Part shown: positions 16,966 through 27,287 of the stretch, piece after piece
Layout of the letters: the number at the start of each line of letters is the position of its first letter
How positions within the stretch are numbered: position 1 is the first letter of the stretch
From: Modestobacter muralis
Lineage (GTDB): Bacteria > Actinomycetota > Actinomycetes > Mycobacteriales > Geodermatophilaceae
Reading direction: 5' to 3'
Assembly: GCF_010682105.1 (NCBI RefSeq)
Contig: NZ_JAAGWH010000007.1
Span: forward strand, 58,653-122,652
DNA: 64,000 nt
Position numbers and translations under genes: made by a program
The notes under the pieces: model-generated
What the model saw: only the letters and a program-made list of their open reading frames with translations
The model's database searches: none
What the model was told of the DNA's origin: nothing

Positions 16966-17703
16966 ATGAGCACGTTCGTCCTGGTGCACGGGGCGTGGCA
17001 CGGCGGGTGGTGCTGGGACCGGGTGGCCCCGCTGCTGCGCGCGGTCGGCCACGTCGTGCACGCGCCGACGCTCACCGGGCTGTCCGAGCGCGCCCACCTG
17101 CTGTCCCCGCTGGTCGGGCTGGAGACCCACGTCGAGGACGTCGTCCGGCTGGTCGACGTGCTGGGGCTGACCGACGTCGTCCTGGTCGGGCACAGCTACG
17201 CCGGGCAGGTGGTGACCGCGGTCGCCGACCGCCGCCCCGCCGCGATCGCCCAGCGGGTGTACCTGGACGCCTTCGTGGGCTCCGACGGGGAGTCCGCCCG
17301 CGACCTGCTGCCGGAGACCGTCGAGCACCACTGGGCGCAGTCCGCGGCCGAGCAGGGGTTCGGCTGGCTCGTGGCGGTGCGGAAGCTGTCCGTGCTCGGC
17401 GTGACCGACCCCGCCGACGTCGACTGGCTGCTCCCGAAGCTCACCCCGCACCCGTGGCGGACCTACACCGACCCGCTGCGGCTGACCGGCGCGGTCGAGG
17501 CCGTGCCCGCCGCGTTCGTGGAGTGCGTCGACTGGATGCGCGTCTTCGCCGGCCAGGCCGACCGGGCGCGCGCGCTGGGCTGGCCGGTCCACGAGCTCGC
17601 GACCGGTCACGAGGCGATGGTCACCGCCCCCGACGAGCTCGCCCGTGTGCTGGCCGACATCGCCGGCGCCCTGCCGGCCCCGTCGGCACGAGAGGAGGCC
17701 TGA
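16966..17703 (+). CDS. Alpha/beta hydrolase (esterase/MES-like)
   Basis: The 245-residue hydrolase begins TFVLVHGAWHGGWCW (oxyanion HGAW), has the nucleophile elbow GHSYAG, and a late His in LATGHEAMVTAPDEL. It resembles the small methylesterase/hydroxynitrile lyase branch of the fold. It heads the operon with the muconolactone-isomerase-like gene and ligAB. Release of an aromatic acid from an ester, or opening of a lactone, are reasonable guesses. ATG 16966 is chosen over an upstream GTG because GAGGAGG lies 7 nt before it. TACCGT at 16897 may be the operon -10. Confidence 0.82.
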   Translation: MSTFVLVHGAWHGGWCWDRVAPLLRAVGHVVHAPTLTGLSERAHLLSPLVGLETHVEDVVRLVDVLGLTDVVLVGHSYAGQVVTAVADRRPAAIAQRVYLDAFVGSDGESARDLLPETVEHHWAQSAAEQGFGWLVAVRKLSVLGVTDPADVDWLLPKLTPHPWRTYTDPLRLTGAVEAVPAAFVECVDWMRVFAGQADRARALGWPVHELATGHEAMVTAPDELARVLADIAGALPAPSAREEA

Positions 17704-17704
17704 C

Positions 17705-17983
17705 GTGGAGTTCCTGGTCCGGTCGGAGAACCGGCTGCCGCCCGACACCCCGGCCGAGCGGCGCGCGGAGCTGCGGGCCGGCGAGCGCGCCCGGGCGATG
17801 GAGCTGCGCGCCGACGGGGTGCTCAAGCGGCTGTGGCGGGTGCCCGGGCGCAACGCGACCATCGGCCTGTACGAGGCCGCCGACCCGGCCGCGCTGCACG
17901 ACGCGCTGATGTCGCTGCCGATGGCCCTGTGGCTCGACGTCCACGTCGAGGCGCTGGCCACCCACCCGCAGGAGCAGGCATGA
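17705..17983 (+). CDS. Muconolactone delta-isomerase family protein
   Basis: The 92-residue protein matches the MLI (CatC) family: EFLVRSENRLPP at the start, RARAMELRADGVLKRLWRVPGR in the middle and LMSLPMALWLDVHVEALATHP at the end. Classical CatC acts in the ortho-cleavage catechol pathway, which is not otherwise present here; the position directly before ligAB suggests another lactone or tautomer isomerisation, or a ferredoxin-like-fold accessory role. GTG 17705 begins 1 nt after the hydrolase stop, so the pair is translationally coupled. Confidence 0.82.
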   Translation: MEFLVRSENRLPPDTPAERRAELRAGERARAMELRADGVLKRLWRVPGRNATIGLYEAADPAALHDALMSLPMALWLDVHVEALATHPQEQA

Positions 17984-18026
17984 GGACCGGCCCGCGGCCC
18001 GGCCGGTCCGGCAGAGAGGACAGGGC

Positions 18027-18395
18027 ATGAGCACACCGACCGGGGCCGGTCGCCTCGACCTGCCGGGCACGCCGATCTTCGACGGGGACACCAGCCGCCG
18101 CGGGTTCCGGATGAACAAGCTCTTCATGAGCCTGCGGGACGCCGCGGCCCGCGAGCGGTTCCTCGCCGACGAGGCCGCCTACTGCCGGGAGTTCCGGCTG
18201 AGCGCCGAGCAGGAGCAGGCCGTGCTCGCCCGCGACTGGCAGGCCATGATCGACCTGGGAGGGAGCATCTTCTACGTGTACAAGCTGGCGATGATGGACG
18301 GCCGCTCGATGCAGTACCTGGGCGGGGTGTTCACCGGCATGGGCGAGGACGACTTCCTGGCCGCGATGCGCGCAGGGGGCCGCCGCGATGGCTGA
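18027..18395 (+). CDS. ligA: Protocatechuate 4,5-dioxygenase alpha subunit
   Basis: The 122-residue protein has the LigA fold signature GTPIFDGDTSRRGFRMNKLFMSL, then FLADEAAYCREFRLSAEQEQAVLARDW and MIDLGGSIFYVYKLAMMDG. LigA covers the active site of LigB. It overlaps ligB by 8 nt, which keeps subunit output equal. The ATG has GAGAGGACAGG just upstream. In sphingomonads LigAB cleaves protocatechuate and also accepts gallate and 3-O-methylgallate; the substrate preference here cannot be read from sequence. Confidence 0.93.
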   Translation: MSTPTGAGRLDLPGTPIFDGDTSRRGFRMNKLFMSLRDAAARERFLADEAAYCREFRLSAEQEQAVLARDWQAMIDLGGSIFYVYKLAMMDGRSMQYLGGVFTGMGEDDFLAAMRAGGRRDG

Positions 18396-19242
18396 GGTCA
18401 TCTGGGGCCTGGCGACCTCGCACGTGCCCTCGATCGGCGCGGCGATGGACCGCGGCAAGACCGAGGACCCGGCCTGGCAGGCGCTCTTCGACGGCTACGC
18501 CCCGGCGCGGGCGTGGCTGGCCGAGCACCGGCCCGACGTCGCCGTCCTGGTCTACAACGACCACGCCAACGGCATCGACCTGGACTTCATCCCGACCTTC
18601 GGCCTCGGCACGGCCGAGCGGTACGAGGTCGCCGACGAGGGCTACGGCCGGCGCCCGGTGCCCGACGTGCTCGGCCACCCGGAGCTCTCCTTCCACCTGG
18701 TGGAGAGCCTGGTCGACGAGGGCTTCGACCTCACGGTCTTCCAGGAGCTCGCCGTCGACCACGGCTTCACCGTGCCCCTGTCGGTCTGGACGCCGGACCC
18801 GGGGGACGCCTGGCCCTGCCCGGTGATCCCGCTGCTGGTCAACGTCATCCAGTACCCGCAGCCCACGGCCGCGCGCTGCTACGCGCTGGGCCAGGCCCTG
18901 GGCCGGGCGATCAGGAGCTTCCCCGGCGACCTCACGGTCGGCGTCCTCGGGACCGGCGGCATGTCCCACCAGCTGGCCGGCACCCGCGCGGGGTTCATCA
19001 ACCCCGACTTCGACGCCATGTGGATGGAGGCGGTCGAGAAGGACCCGGCCCGGCTGGCCGCGCTGTCCCGGGAGGAGCTGATCCGCCAGGCCGGCTCGGA
19101 GGGCATCGAGCTGATCATGTGGCTGGTCATGCGCGGGGCGCTGGACGAGCAGGTGACGAAGGTGCACTCCGACTACTTCGTGCCGGCGTCCAACACCGCC
19201 GCGGGCATCGCGCTGTTCGACAACCGGGCGCCGGAGGCCTGA
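18388..19242 (+). CDS. ligB: Protocatechuate/gallate 4,5-dioxygenase beta subunit
   Basis: The 284-residue type II extradiol dioxygenase keeps the iron ligands H12 (ATSHVPS), H59 (YNDHANG) and E241 (SEGIELIMW), and the catalytic base H194 (TGGMSHQL). These correspond to H12, H61, E242 and H195 of Sphingobium LigB. It opens the ring next to the vicinal hydroxyls. It is the second partner of ligA and ends the operon; the next gene is convergent. This meta-type 4,5-cleavage is uncommon in actinobacteria, which mostly use 3,4-cleavage. Confidence 0.95.
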   Translation: MAEVIWGLATSHVPSIGAAMDRGKTEDPAWQALFDGYAPARAWLAEHRPDVAVLVYNDHANGIDLDFIPTFGLGTAERYEVADEGYGRRPVPDVLGHPELSFHLVESLVDEGFDLTVFQELAVDHGFTVPLSVWTPDPGDAWPCPVIPLLVNVIQYPQPTAARCYALGQALGRAIRSFPGDLTVGVLGTGGMSHQLAGTRAGFINPDFDAMWMEAVEKDPARLAALSREELIRQAGSEGIELIMWLVMRGALDEQVTKVHSDYFVPASNTAAGIALFDNRAPEA

Positions 19243-19272
19243 GCGCGCCGGCCGAGGTGCTCCCGCCGGCGG

Positions 19273-20163
19273 TCAGGCCGGCCGGAGCGCCGACCGCACG
19301 GCGGCGGCGAGGGCGTCGGGGGCCTCCAGCGGCACGAAGTGCCCCGTCCCGGGCAGCGGCGTCACGGTGACGTCGGTGAAGAACTCGCCGAGGCGGTCGG
19401 CCCAGGCGGCGGGGAACAGGGGGTCCTCGGCCGGCCAGAGGACGGAGGTCGGGACGGTGAGCCGCTCGGCCGGCGGTGGGGCCTGCTCGGCCAGCCCGCG
19501 GGAGAGCAGGGGCGGTCCTGCGCGGTACCAGCCGATCGAGGCGGTGAAGGCCCCCGGCCGGGCGTAGGCGTCGGCGAGCCGGTCGAGTGCCTCGTCGGCC
19601 GGCACGTACGAGGGGCCCGACCAGTGGGTCCAGAAGTGCGCGAGGTAGCTGCGCAGGGCGTCCCGGGAACCGTCGAGGAGCCGGACGGCGAGGTCGAGCC
19701 GGTGGAGGTCCTGGTACCAGAACTCGGCCAGCACGTCGGGGGCGAGCAGGCGCTGCCCGGCGCCCGGCACGGGCGGGGTCACCACCAGGGCGTGCACGCG
19801 CTCCGGGGACTGCCGGGCGATGGTCTGGGCGATGCGGCTGCCGATGTCGTAGCCGGCGAGGACGACCCGGTCCATACCCAGCTCGTCCAGCAGCCCCAGC
19901 ACGCTGCGCGCCTGGGCGCCCGCCGAGTAGCCGTCCCCGGGGACCACCGGGTGCCGGTCGGAGTCCCCGAAGCCCCGCAGGTCCGGGACGACGACGTCGG
20001 CGGCGTCGGCCAGCAGCGGCACGACCAGCCGGTGGTCGGTCCGGTCGCCGGGCCAGCCGTGCAGGAGCACCACCGGCGGGCCCTCCCCGGTGCGGTCGTA
20101 GGCGAGGGAGAACCCGTCGACCGGCGCGCTGCGCCGCACCTCGCTCCTGCTCGACGGCGTCAC
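19273..20163 (-). CDS. Alpha/beta hydrolase, epoxide hydrolase-like
   Basis: The 296-residue protein has HGWPGDRTDHR, a nucleophile elbow AGYDIGSR with Asp instead of Ser, and a late LPGTGHFVPLE His. An Asp nucleophile indicates the epoxide hydrolase/haloalkane dehalogenase branch. It overlaps the stop of the LigM-like gene by 4 nt (GTGA) and is therefore in its operon. The substrate is unknown. Aryl ethers or lignin epoxides are speculative. Confidence 0.83.
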   Translation of the reverse strand: MTPSSRSEVRRSAPVDGFSLAYDRTGEGPPVVLLHGWPGDRTDHRLVVPLLADAADVVVPDLRGFGDSDRHPVVPGDGYSAGAQARSVLGLLDELGMDRVVLAGYDIGSRIAQTIARQSPERVHALVVTPPVPGAGQRLLAPDVLAEFWYQDLHRLDLAVRLLDGSRDALRSYLAHFWTHWSGPSYVPADEALDRLADAYARPGAFTASIGWYRAGPPLLSRGLAEQAPPPAERLTVPTSVLWPAEDPLFPAAWADRLGEFFTDVTVTPLPGTGHFVPLEAPDALAAAVRSALRPA

Positions 20164-21521
20164 CGCGACCGGTACCCCTCCCGGGCGAAGTCGACGAACG
20201 GCACGGGGGCGACGGTCGCCCGGATCTGCACCTGCCGGTGCTCCTCGACCGCCGGCTTGGCGGAGACCGGGTCCTCGCCCCAGACCACCGTGACCTCGGT
20301 GCCGGGCGCGGCGAACTCGTTCTCCACGGTGGCGAGGGAGACCAGGGCCCGCTCGTTGGCCAGGTAGCCGCAGTCCAGGGAGATGCCGACCTGGCGGCCG
20401 CCGGCGAGGACGACGTCCTCGTGGTGGGTCGCGTAGCGGATCTTCGGCAGGTCCATGTACTTCGCGCCCGGGCCGGGGCGGAAGGCGGAGCCGACCGCCG
20501 CGGCGACGTCGTCGGCGTCCCAGACCAGGGTCACCTTCGTCCGCGGCGGCCCATCGGCCAGCCGCTCGAGGGCCGCCCGGCCGATGAAGTCGTGGTCGAA
20601 GGCGACGTGCTTGCCGTACCCGACGTCGTAGGGCGTCAGGTAGTGGCCGCTGATGTCGCCGGGGTGGTGGCTGCCGCCCAGGGAGCCCACCTTCGTGGCC
20701 GGCAGCCACTCGCGGTACTCCTGCATGAGCGGGTCGTCGCCGAACAGGGCGGTCATCGGCGCGGGCGCCCACCCGGACTCCAGGTTGGCCGTGGAGTAGG
20801 CCTTGGCCCCGACCCGCACCAGACCGTGCCGGGCGTCGGCGCCGAGCAGGGCGCCGAGGACGGCCTCGCCGTCCTCCCAGGGGCCGAAGAGCTCGTAGCC
20901 AGGCTGACCGGCCATGCCGTGCCGCAGGGCGCGGACGCGACGGCCGGCGATGGTGAACTCGGCCATCCGGAAGAACGCCACGTCCGGCAGCGGTCCGCCG
21001 GTCACCTCCTCCATCAGCGCGGCGGCGGTGGGCCCCTGCAGCTCGTAGCGGTAGAGCCGCGGCGGGCCGGACGCGCGGACGGCGGAGTTGTCGTCGCGCT
21101 CGACGGTGGCCTCGAAGGCGCCCCGCTCGAGGTGGAAGGTGACCCAGTCGATGACCATCGGGTGCCCGACCAGGTCGAACAGGTCCTCCTCGAGGTGGAA
21201 GAGGATGGCGTCGCCGATCAGGTGCCCGTCGGGGGAGACGGCCACCAGCTGCTTGGCCCGGCCCACGCCGAACGTCGCGAAGGAGTTGACCGCGACGTGG
21301 CTGAGCAGCGGGAGCGCCCCGGGACCGGACAGGAACAGGTCGGTCATGTGGTGCGACTGGTCCAGCAGGGCGCAGCTCTCCACCCACGACCGCTGCTCGC
21401 TGCGCCAGTTGGTGAACTCCGGCTGCACGGGGAAGGTGCTCGGCGGGAACGCGAGGTCGCGCATCAGCTCGACCGGCCCCCCGGCGCGGACGAGGGCGGT
21501 GGCCAGGCTCTCGGCGGTCAT
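20160..21521 (-). CDS. LigM/DesA-like THF-dependent aromatic O-demethylase (paralogue)
   Basis: The 453-residue GcvT-type protein aligns along its length with LigM at 21656: [47 protein letters not shown] and [14 protein letters not shown]. The active-site pair that fits Tyr247 and Trp256 of SYK-6 LigM is kept (Y242 and W251 in AYSTANLESGW), but SR before AY becomes AK, and IPSPLP becomes APAPMT. It would transfer a methoxy methyl to tetrahydrofolate. The divergence suggests a second substrate, for example syringate (a DesA role). ATG 21521 is the clear start. Confidence 0.88.
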   Translation of the reverse strand: MTAESLATALVRAGGPVELMRDLAFPPSTFPVQPEFTNWRSEQRSWVESCALLDQSHHMTDLFLSGPGALPLLSHVAVNSFATFGVGRAKQLVAVSPDGHLIGDAILFHLEEDLFDLVGHPMVIDWVTFHLERGAFEATVERDDNSAVRASGPPRLYRYELQGPTAAALMEEVTGGPLPDVAFFRMAEFTIAGRRVRALRHGMAGQPGYELFGPWEDGEAVLGALLGADARHGLVRVGAKAYSTANLESGWAPAPMTALFGDDPLMQEYREWLPATKVGSLGGSHHPGDISGHYLTPYDVGYGKHVAFDHDFIGRAALERLADGPPRTKVTLVWDADDVAAAVGSAFRPGPGAKYMDLPKIRYATHHEDVVLAGGRQVGISLDCGYLANERALVSLATVENEFAAPGTEVTVVWGEDPVSAKPAVEEHRQVQIRATVAPVPFVDFAREGYRSR

Positions 21522-21605
21522 CTCGGGGTGGGCCTCTCGTCGTCGGGAGGGCAGGAGGGACCTGCCCGGGAGAGCACCGCTGGGGTGGCCGGCGGTCGTG
21601 CGGAC

Positions 21606-21640
21606 GTGGCCGGGCGGCGAGGGGGTCGCCGCCCGGCCAC
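21606..21640 (-). terminator. Strong hairpin between ligM and its paralogue
   Basis: GTGGCCGGGCGGCGA (21606-21620) and TCGCCGCCCGGCCAC (21626-21640) form a perfect 15-bp stem with a GGGGG/CCCCC loop. It lies 16 nt past the ligM stop. It may terminate or attenuate ligM transcripts before the downstream paralogue. Confidence 0.7.
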
Positions 21641-21655
21641 GGACCCGGTCGGAGG

Positions 21656-23209
<1,554 letters not shown>

Positions 23210-23277
23210 CTAGGGGCGTCGAGTGGCGCCGGACACATCAGGATGGCGGGCGACGGGCAGCCGCATCGGCGGTCCCG

Positions 23278-23296
23278 GCGTACGTCAGATGTCGCG
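23278..23296 (+). promoter_or_regulatory. Motif site 4: GCGTACGTCA-N3-GTCGCG
   Basis: GCGTACGTCAGATGTCGCG equals the site at 13900 except for the 3-nt spacer, and shares 13 contiguous bases with 16338-16350. It lies 222 nt upstream of the ligM start. Confidence 0.62.
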
Positions 23297-23480
23297 TCCG
23301 GTCGTCGGCGGCAGGTCCCCGGTGTCCTCGCGGACGCCGGCGGGACCGCCCCGGGGCTGGCGACCCGGCGCCCGGCCGGGGGCACCCCACGGCTGTCGTC
23401 CGGACGCCGGACGTGGCTCCCGGCCACGGTCCTCGGCAGGCGCGGTGACGGGTCCTCGCCGCCTCGGACGGTGCGGGATG

Positions 23481-23493
23481 GGTCAATTGTCCT
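23481..23493 (+). promoter_or_regulatory. Motif site 5 (weak): GGTCAATTGTCCT
   Basis: The GTCA-N3-GTC spacing is kept, but the flanks differ from the strong sites. It lies about 29 nt upstream of the -35 box at 23522, where an activator could contact RNA polymerase. Confidence 0.35.
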
Positions 23494-23521
23494 GACTCTC
23501 GCGCAACGGCCGATCGTGACG

Positions 23522-23549
23522 TTGACGTGACCGCGGCCACAGCTAACCT
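23522..23549 (+). promoter_or_regulatory. Sigma-70-like promoter for the ABC operon
   Basis: TTGACG (23522-23527) and TAACCT (23544-23549) are 16 nt apart, in a locally AT-richer stretch. Transcription would run toward the transporter genes. Confidence 0.55.
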
Positions 23550-23842
23550 CTCGTAGCCTGCTCCCCGTCGGAGGCGGCACGCCCACCGGGACAGGCCGGT
23601 CCGACACCGGACGCACCGCCTCGGGCGCCAGCTCCGCAGCGACCGTCACAGGGTGTCCGCGACGGCGGGGACACCACGGGACCACCGAGTGAGGAAGGGG
23701 GCCGACGTGCCACGTGTCGGCAGTGCCGCGGGATCGCGGCGGCGGAGCGCCGGCGTCCGTCCTGGGCGGTCACGGGCGGCGTCCGTGACCGGTACGGACC
23801 GGCGGGACACCGCCCCCGCGGCCGGGACGGGTGAGGCAGTCC

Positions 23843-24625
23843 GTGGCGGCTGAGCTGACCCTCCGGGACGTGAGCCTGCAGTTCGGGGGCATCAAGGTCC
23901 TGCAGGACGTGGGGTTCGTCGTCGAGCCGGGCCAGATCTTCGGGCTCGTCGGGCCCAACGGTGCGGGCAAGACCTCCCTGTTCAACTGCATCAGCGGGCA
24001 CTACAAGCCGACCTCCGGCACGGTGCGCATCGACGACGCCGAGGTGCAGGGCGCGCGCCCGGCGACGCTCGCCGGTCACGGCCTGGCCCGGACCTTCCAG
24101 CACCCCGCTCTGCAGCTGCACGAGACGGTCCTGGAGAACGTGCTGCTCGGTGGGCACTCCCGGCTCCCGGGCAGCCCACTGGGGTGGGCCCTGCGGACCC
24201 CGGGCACCCGCCGCGCGGAGAAGGCGATGCGTACCGAGGCGCTGGACCTGCTGGAGCGCAACGGCCTGGCGTGGGCGGCGCACCTGCCGGCCGACGAGCT
24301 GTCGCACGGCCTCCACAAGGGCGTCGAGCTGTGCCGCGCGCTGCTCATGAAGCCCAAGCTGCTGCTCCTCGACGAACCCGCCGCCGGACTCCCGCACGCC
24401 GAGGTGGAGACGCTGATCGCCACGGTCCGGCGGCTGCGCGCGGAGGACGACGTCACCGTGGTCATCGTCGAGCACCACATGGGCCTCATCGCCGCGCTCA
24501 CCGACCGCGTCGTCGTGCTCGACCACGGCCGCACGCTCATGGAGGGGTCGGCCGCCGAGGCGCAGTCCGACCCCCGGGTCATCGAGGCCTACATCGGGAA
24601 GGACGCCGCGGATGACGCTGCTTGA
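23843..24625 (+). CDS. Liv-type ABC transporter ATPase (LivG-like)
   Basis: The 260-residue ATPase has Walker A GPNGAGKTS, the Q-loop in ARTFQHPALQ, Walker B LLLLDEPAAGL and the switch His in EHHMG. The signature is unusual: LSHGLHKGVELCRAL in place of the common LSYGQQRRLEIARAL. It is part of a five-gene branched-chain-amino-acid-type importer. In this position, uptake of aromatic acids is likely, because related systems import benzoate-type acids; the substrate remains inferred. I use GTG 23843, which has GAGG 6 nt upstream; GTG 23831 is an alternative. Confidence 0.88.
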   Translation: MAAELTLRDVSLQFGGIKVLQDVGFVVEPGQIFGLVGPNGAGKTSLFNCISGHYKPTSGTVRIDDAEVQGARPATLAGHGLARTFQHPALQLHETVLENVLLGGHSRLPGSPLGWALRTPGTRRAEKAMRTEALDLLERNGLAWAAHLPADELSHGLHKGVELCRALLMKPKLLLLDEPAAGLPHAEVETLIATVRRLRAEDDVTVVIVEHHMGLIAALTDRVVVLDHGRTLMEGSAAEAQSDPRVIEAYIGKDAADDAA

Positions 24626-25322
24626 GCTGGAGGGGCTGACCGCGTCCTACGGCCCCGTGCAGGTGCTGGAGGGCGTGTCGCTGAGCGTCCCGGACAACGG
24701 CGCGGTGGGCATCCTCGGCGCGAACGGGGCCGGCAAGACCACCACGCTGCGGGCGATCAGCGGCACCGTGCGCGCCGGTGGCCGCATCGTCTTCGACGGC
24801 AAGGACATCCGCGGCCTGCGGCCGGACCAGGTCGCCGCCCTCGGCATCGCGCACGTGCCGGAGGGGCGCGGCACGCTGGGCGACCTGAGTGTCCGGGACA
24901 ACCTGCGGGTCGGTGCCTACCTCCGCCGAGACCGCAAGGGCATCGCCGCCGACATCGACTTCTGCCTCGAGCTGTTCCCCAACCTGCAGGACCGCATCAC
25001 CTCGAACGCCTCGGCCCTGTCCGGTGGCGAGCAGCAGATGCTCGCGGTGGCCCGGGCGATCATGTCCAAGCCGCGCCTGCTGCTGCTGGACGAGGCGTCG
25101 CTGGGCCTCGCGCCGAGCACCGCGAAGAACGTCTACGACGCGATCCGGCACCTGCGCCTGACGCTGGGCATCGCCATGGTCGTGGTCGAGCAGAACGCCA
25201 ACCTCGCCTTCACCCTCGTCGACAGCGCCACCGTCCTGGAGACCGGCCGGAGCGTGCTCACCGGCACGTCCGCCGAGCTCAAGGGCATGGACGAGATCCG
25301 TCGCGCCTACCTGGGAGGGTGA
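24612..25322 (+). CDS. Liv-type ABC transporter ATPase (LivF-like)
   Basis: The 236-residue ATPase has Walker A GANGAGKTT, the signature LSGGEQQMLAVARA, Walker B LLLLDEASLGLAP and switch region VVVEQNANLAF. It pairs with the preceding ATPase under the two permeases. Its ATG lies 14 nt inside the end of the first ATPase gene, so translation is coupled. Confidence 0.92.
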   Translation: MTLLELEGLTASYGPVQVLEGVSLSVPDNGAVGILGANGAGKTTTLRAISGTVRAGGRIVFDGKDIRGLRPDQVAALGIAHVPEGRGTLGDLSVRDNLRVGAYLRRDRKGIAADIDFCLELFPNLQDRITSNASALSGGEQQMLAVARAIMSKPRLLLLDEASLGLAPSTAKNVYDAIRHLRLTLGIAMVVVEQNANLAFTLVDSATVLETGRSVLTGTSAELKGMDEIRRAYLGG

Positions 25323-25323
25323 C

Positions 25324-26205
25324 ATGGGCACCTTCGTCCAACTCGTCGTCGACGGTCTGTCGGCCGGCTCCGTCTACGCCGCGATCGCCCTGGCGATCGT
25401 GCTCGTCCACTCGGCGACCGGCCTGATCAACTTCGCCCAGGGCGGGATGGCCGTGCTGTCGGTCTACATCGCCTGGTGGCTGACGACCCGCGGCGTGCCG
25501 CTGATCGTGGCCCTCCTGGTGTCGATCGTCTTCTCGATCGTCTTCGGCGCTCTCGTCGAGCGGTTCCTGATGCGGCGCTTCGAGCGCGGTGACCCCGACA
25601 CCGCCGTGGTCGTCACGATCGGCCTGCTGACCCTGATCACCGGTGTCGCCGGGTGGCTGTGGACCTACAACAACCAGCAGTTCCCGTCGCTGTTCTCCCT
25701 GGACACGGTGTCCTTCCTGGGCGTCTCGGTCAGCCAGCGCTCGCTCGGGACGACGGCCGTGATCGTCGTGGTCATGGTCGCGCTGCAGGCGCTGTTCATC
25801 GGCACGAAGCTCGGCCTGGCGCTGCGTGCGGTCGCGAACAACCCGGAGTCCGCGGCGTTCTCCGGGCTCCCCGTCGGCCGTCTGCTCATGGTCGGCTGGG
25901 GCCTGGCCGCAGCACTCGGCGCCGTCGCCGGCGCCCTCGTCGCCCCGCAGCTCACGCTGACCCCCGGGATGCTCGACAACGCCCTGGTCTACGCGCTGGC
26001 CGCCGTCATCCTCGGCGGGCTCACCAGCCCCGTCGGCGTCGTCGTCGCGGCGTGGCTCATCGGCGTGCTGGAGAACCTCGCCGCCGTGTACGTCCCGTTC
26101 ATCGGCTACGACCTGAAGGTGGCTGTGCCGTTCATCCTGATCTTCGTCGTGCTGCTCGTCCGGCCCCAGGGCCTGTTCGGCCGGAAGACCGTGGTGCGCG
26201 TCTGA
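25324..26205 (+). CDS. Liv-type ABC permease (LivH-like)
   Basis: The 293-residue permease has eight or so membrane helices, and typical LivH features: LVVDGLSAGSVYAAIALAIVLVHSATGLINFAQGGMAV near the start (shown in part) and the EAA-like ALRAVANNPESAAFSGL loop that contacts the ATPase. GGAGGG lies 5 nt before ATG 25324. Its stop overlaps the next permease start. Confidence 0.92.
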   Translation: MGTFVQLVVDGLSAGSVYAAIALAIVLVHSATGLINFAQGGMAVLSVYIAWWLTTRGVPLIVALLVSIVFSIVFGALVERFLMRRFERGDPDTAVVVTIGLLTLITGVAGWLWTYNNQQFPSLFSLDTVSFLGVSVSQRSLGTTAVIVVVMVALQALFIGTKLGLALRAVANNPESAAFSGLPVGRLLMVGWGLAAALGAVAGALVAPQLTLTPGMLDNALVYALAAVILGGLTSPVGVVVAAWLIGVLENLAAVYVPFIGYDLKVAVPFILIFVVLLVRPQGLFGRKTVVRV

Positions 26206-27287
26206 TGGCCCGCGCCGTGGACGTCCCCGCCCCCTCCCTCCGGCAGCGCCCGTGGGTGCGACGGGCAGCCCCGCTGCTGCTCGTCGTCCTGCTCGCCGTG
26301 CTGCCCCTCGTGCTCCCGGAGTCCACCAACGAGACGCTGGCCCGGATCGGCGTCTTCGCCGTCGCCGTGCTGGGGCTCAACGTGGTGATGGGCTACACCG
26401 GACAGGTCTCCCTCGGTCAGATCTTCTTCCTCGGGCTGGGTGCCTACATCACCGGCTACGGGGTCCAGCAGGACTGGAACGTCGTGCTGGTCTTCCTCCT
26501 CGCCTGCCTGGGCGCCGCGCTCGCGGGTCTGGTCGTGGCCCTGGCGGCGGCACGCCTGGGCGGACTCGCGATCGCCATGGTCACCATCGCGCTGCCCATC
26601 GTCGGCGTGCCGCTGGCCAAGCGGCTCAGCGACTACACGGGCGGCTCGCAGGGCCTGTCCGCGCGCTTCGCCGACGCGCCCGAGGCGACCGGGCTCTACG
26701 ACGACCAGTGGCAGCTCTACGTCGTGCTGGTCATCGGCGGCATCGTCTTCCTGCTGACCCGCAGCCTCGTCCGCGGCAAGTTCGGTCGGGCGTTCGCCAT
26801 CGTCAAGGGCAACGAGGCCGTGGCGGCGTCCATGGGCATCTCGCCGTACCGGTACAAGGTGCTGGCCTTCACGATCGCCTCGCTCATCGGCGGGGTGAGC
26901 GGGTTCCTCTACATGTTCGTCATCCAGTACACGTCGCCGGAGACGATGAGCTTCGGGCACTCCATCGAGCTGGTCGCCGCGATGGTGATCGGCGGTGCGG
27001 GCAGCATCGTGGGCTCGCTCCTGGGTGGCGCGTACTACGTGCTGGTCCCGGAGCTGACGAACCAGGTGGACTCCAGCCTCACGGCCCTGCTCCAGGGCGT
27101 GGTCCTGCTGGCCGTGCTCTTCGTCCTCCCCGGCGGCCTCGCGTCGCTCGTCCGCAGGCTGGGCCGTGGCCGACGGCGCCTGCGCGCCGAGCCCGGCCCC
27201 GGTGCGTCACCGACCACTCCGTTGTCGACCGCAGGGTCGGCCACCGCGACGGAGGAACCAGGAACAGAGAGGCGAGGACACGCATGA
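26205..27287 (+). CDS. Liv-type ABC permease (LivM-like)
   Basis: The 360-residue permease has NVVMGYTGQVSLGQIFFLGLG, the ATPase-contact loop GRAFAIVKGNEAVAASMGIS and VAAMVIGGAGSIVGSLLGGA. A polar tail of about 45 residues (GRGRRRLRAEPGPGASPTT onward) extends past the last helix. The start ATG 26205 overlaps the livH-type stop by one base, and the stop overlaps the binding-protein start (ATGA). Confidence 0.92.
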   Translation: MARAVDVPAPSLRQRPWVRRAAPLLLVVLLAVLPLVLPESTNETLARIGVFAVAVLGLNVVMGYTGQVSLGQIFFLGLGAYITGYGVQQDWNVVLVFLLACLGAALAGLVVALAAARLGGLAIAMVTIALPIVGVPLAKRLSDYTGGSQGLSARFADAPEATGLYDDQWQLYVVLVIGGIVFLLTRSLVRGKFGRAFAIVKGNEAVAASMGISPYRYKVLAFTIASLIGGVSGFLYMFVIQYTSPETMSFGHSIELVAAMVIGGAGSIVGSLLGGAYYVLVPELTNQVDSSLTALLQGVVLLAVLFVLPGGLASLVRRLGRGRRRLRAEPGPGASPTTPLSTAGSATATEEPGTERRGHA

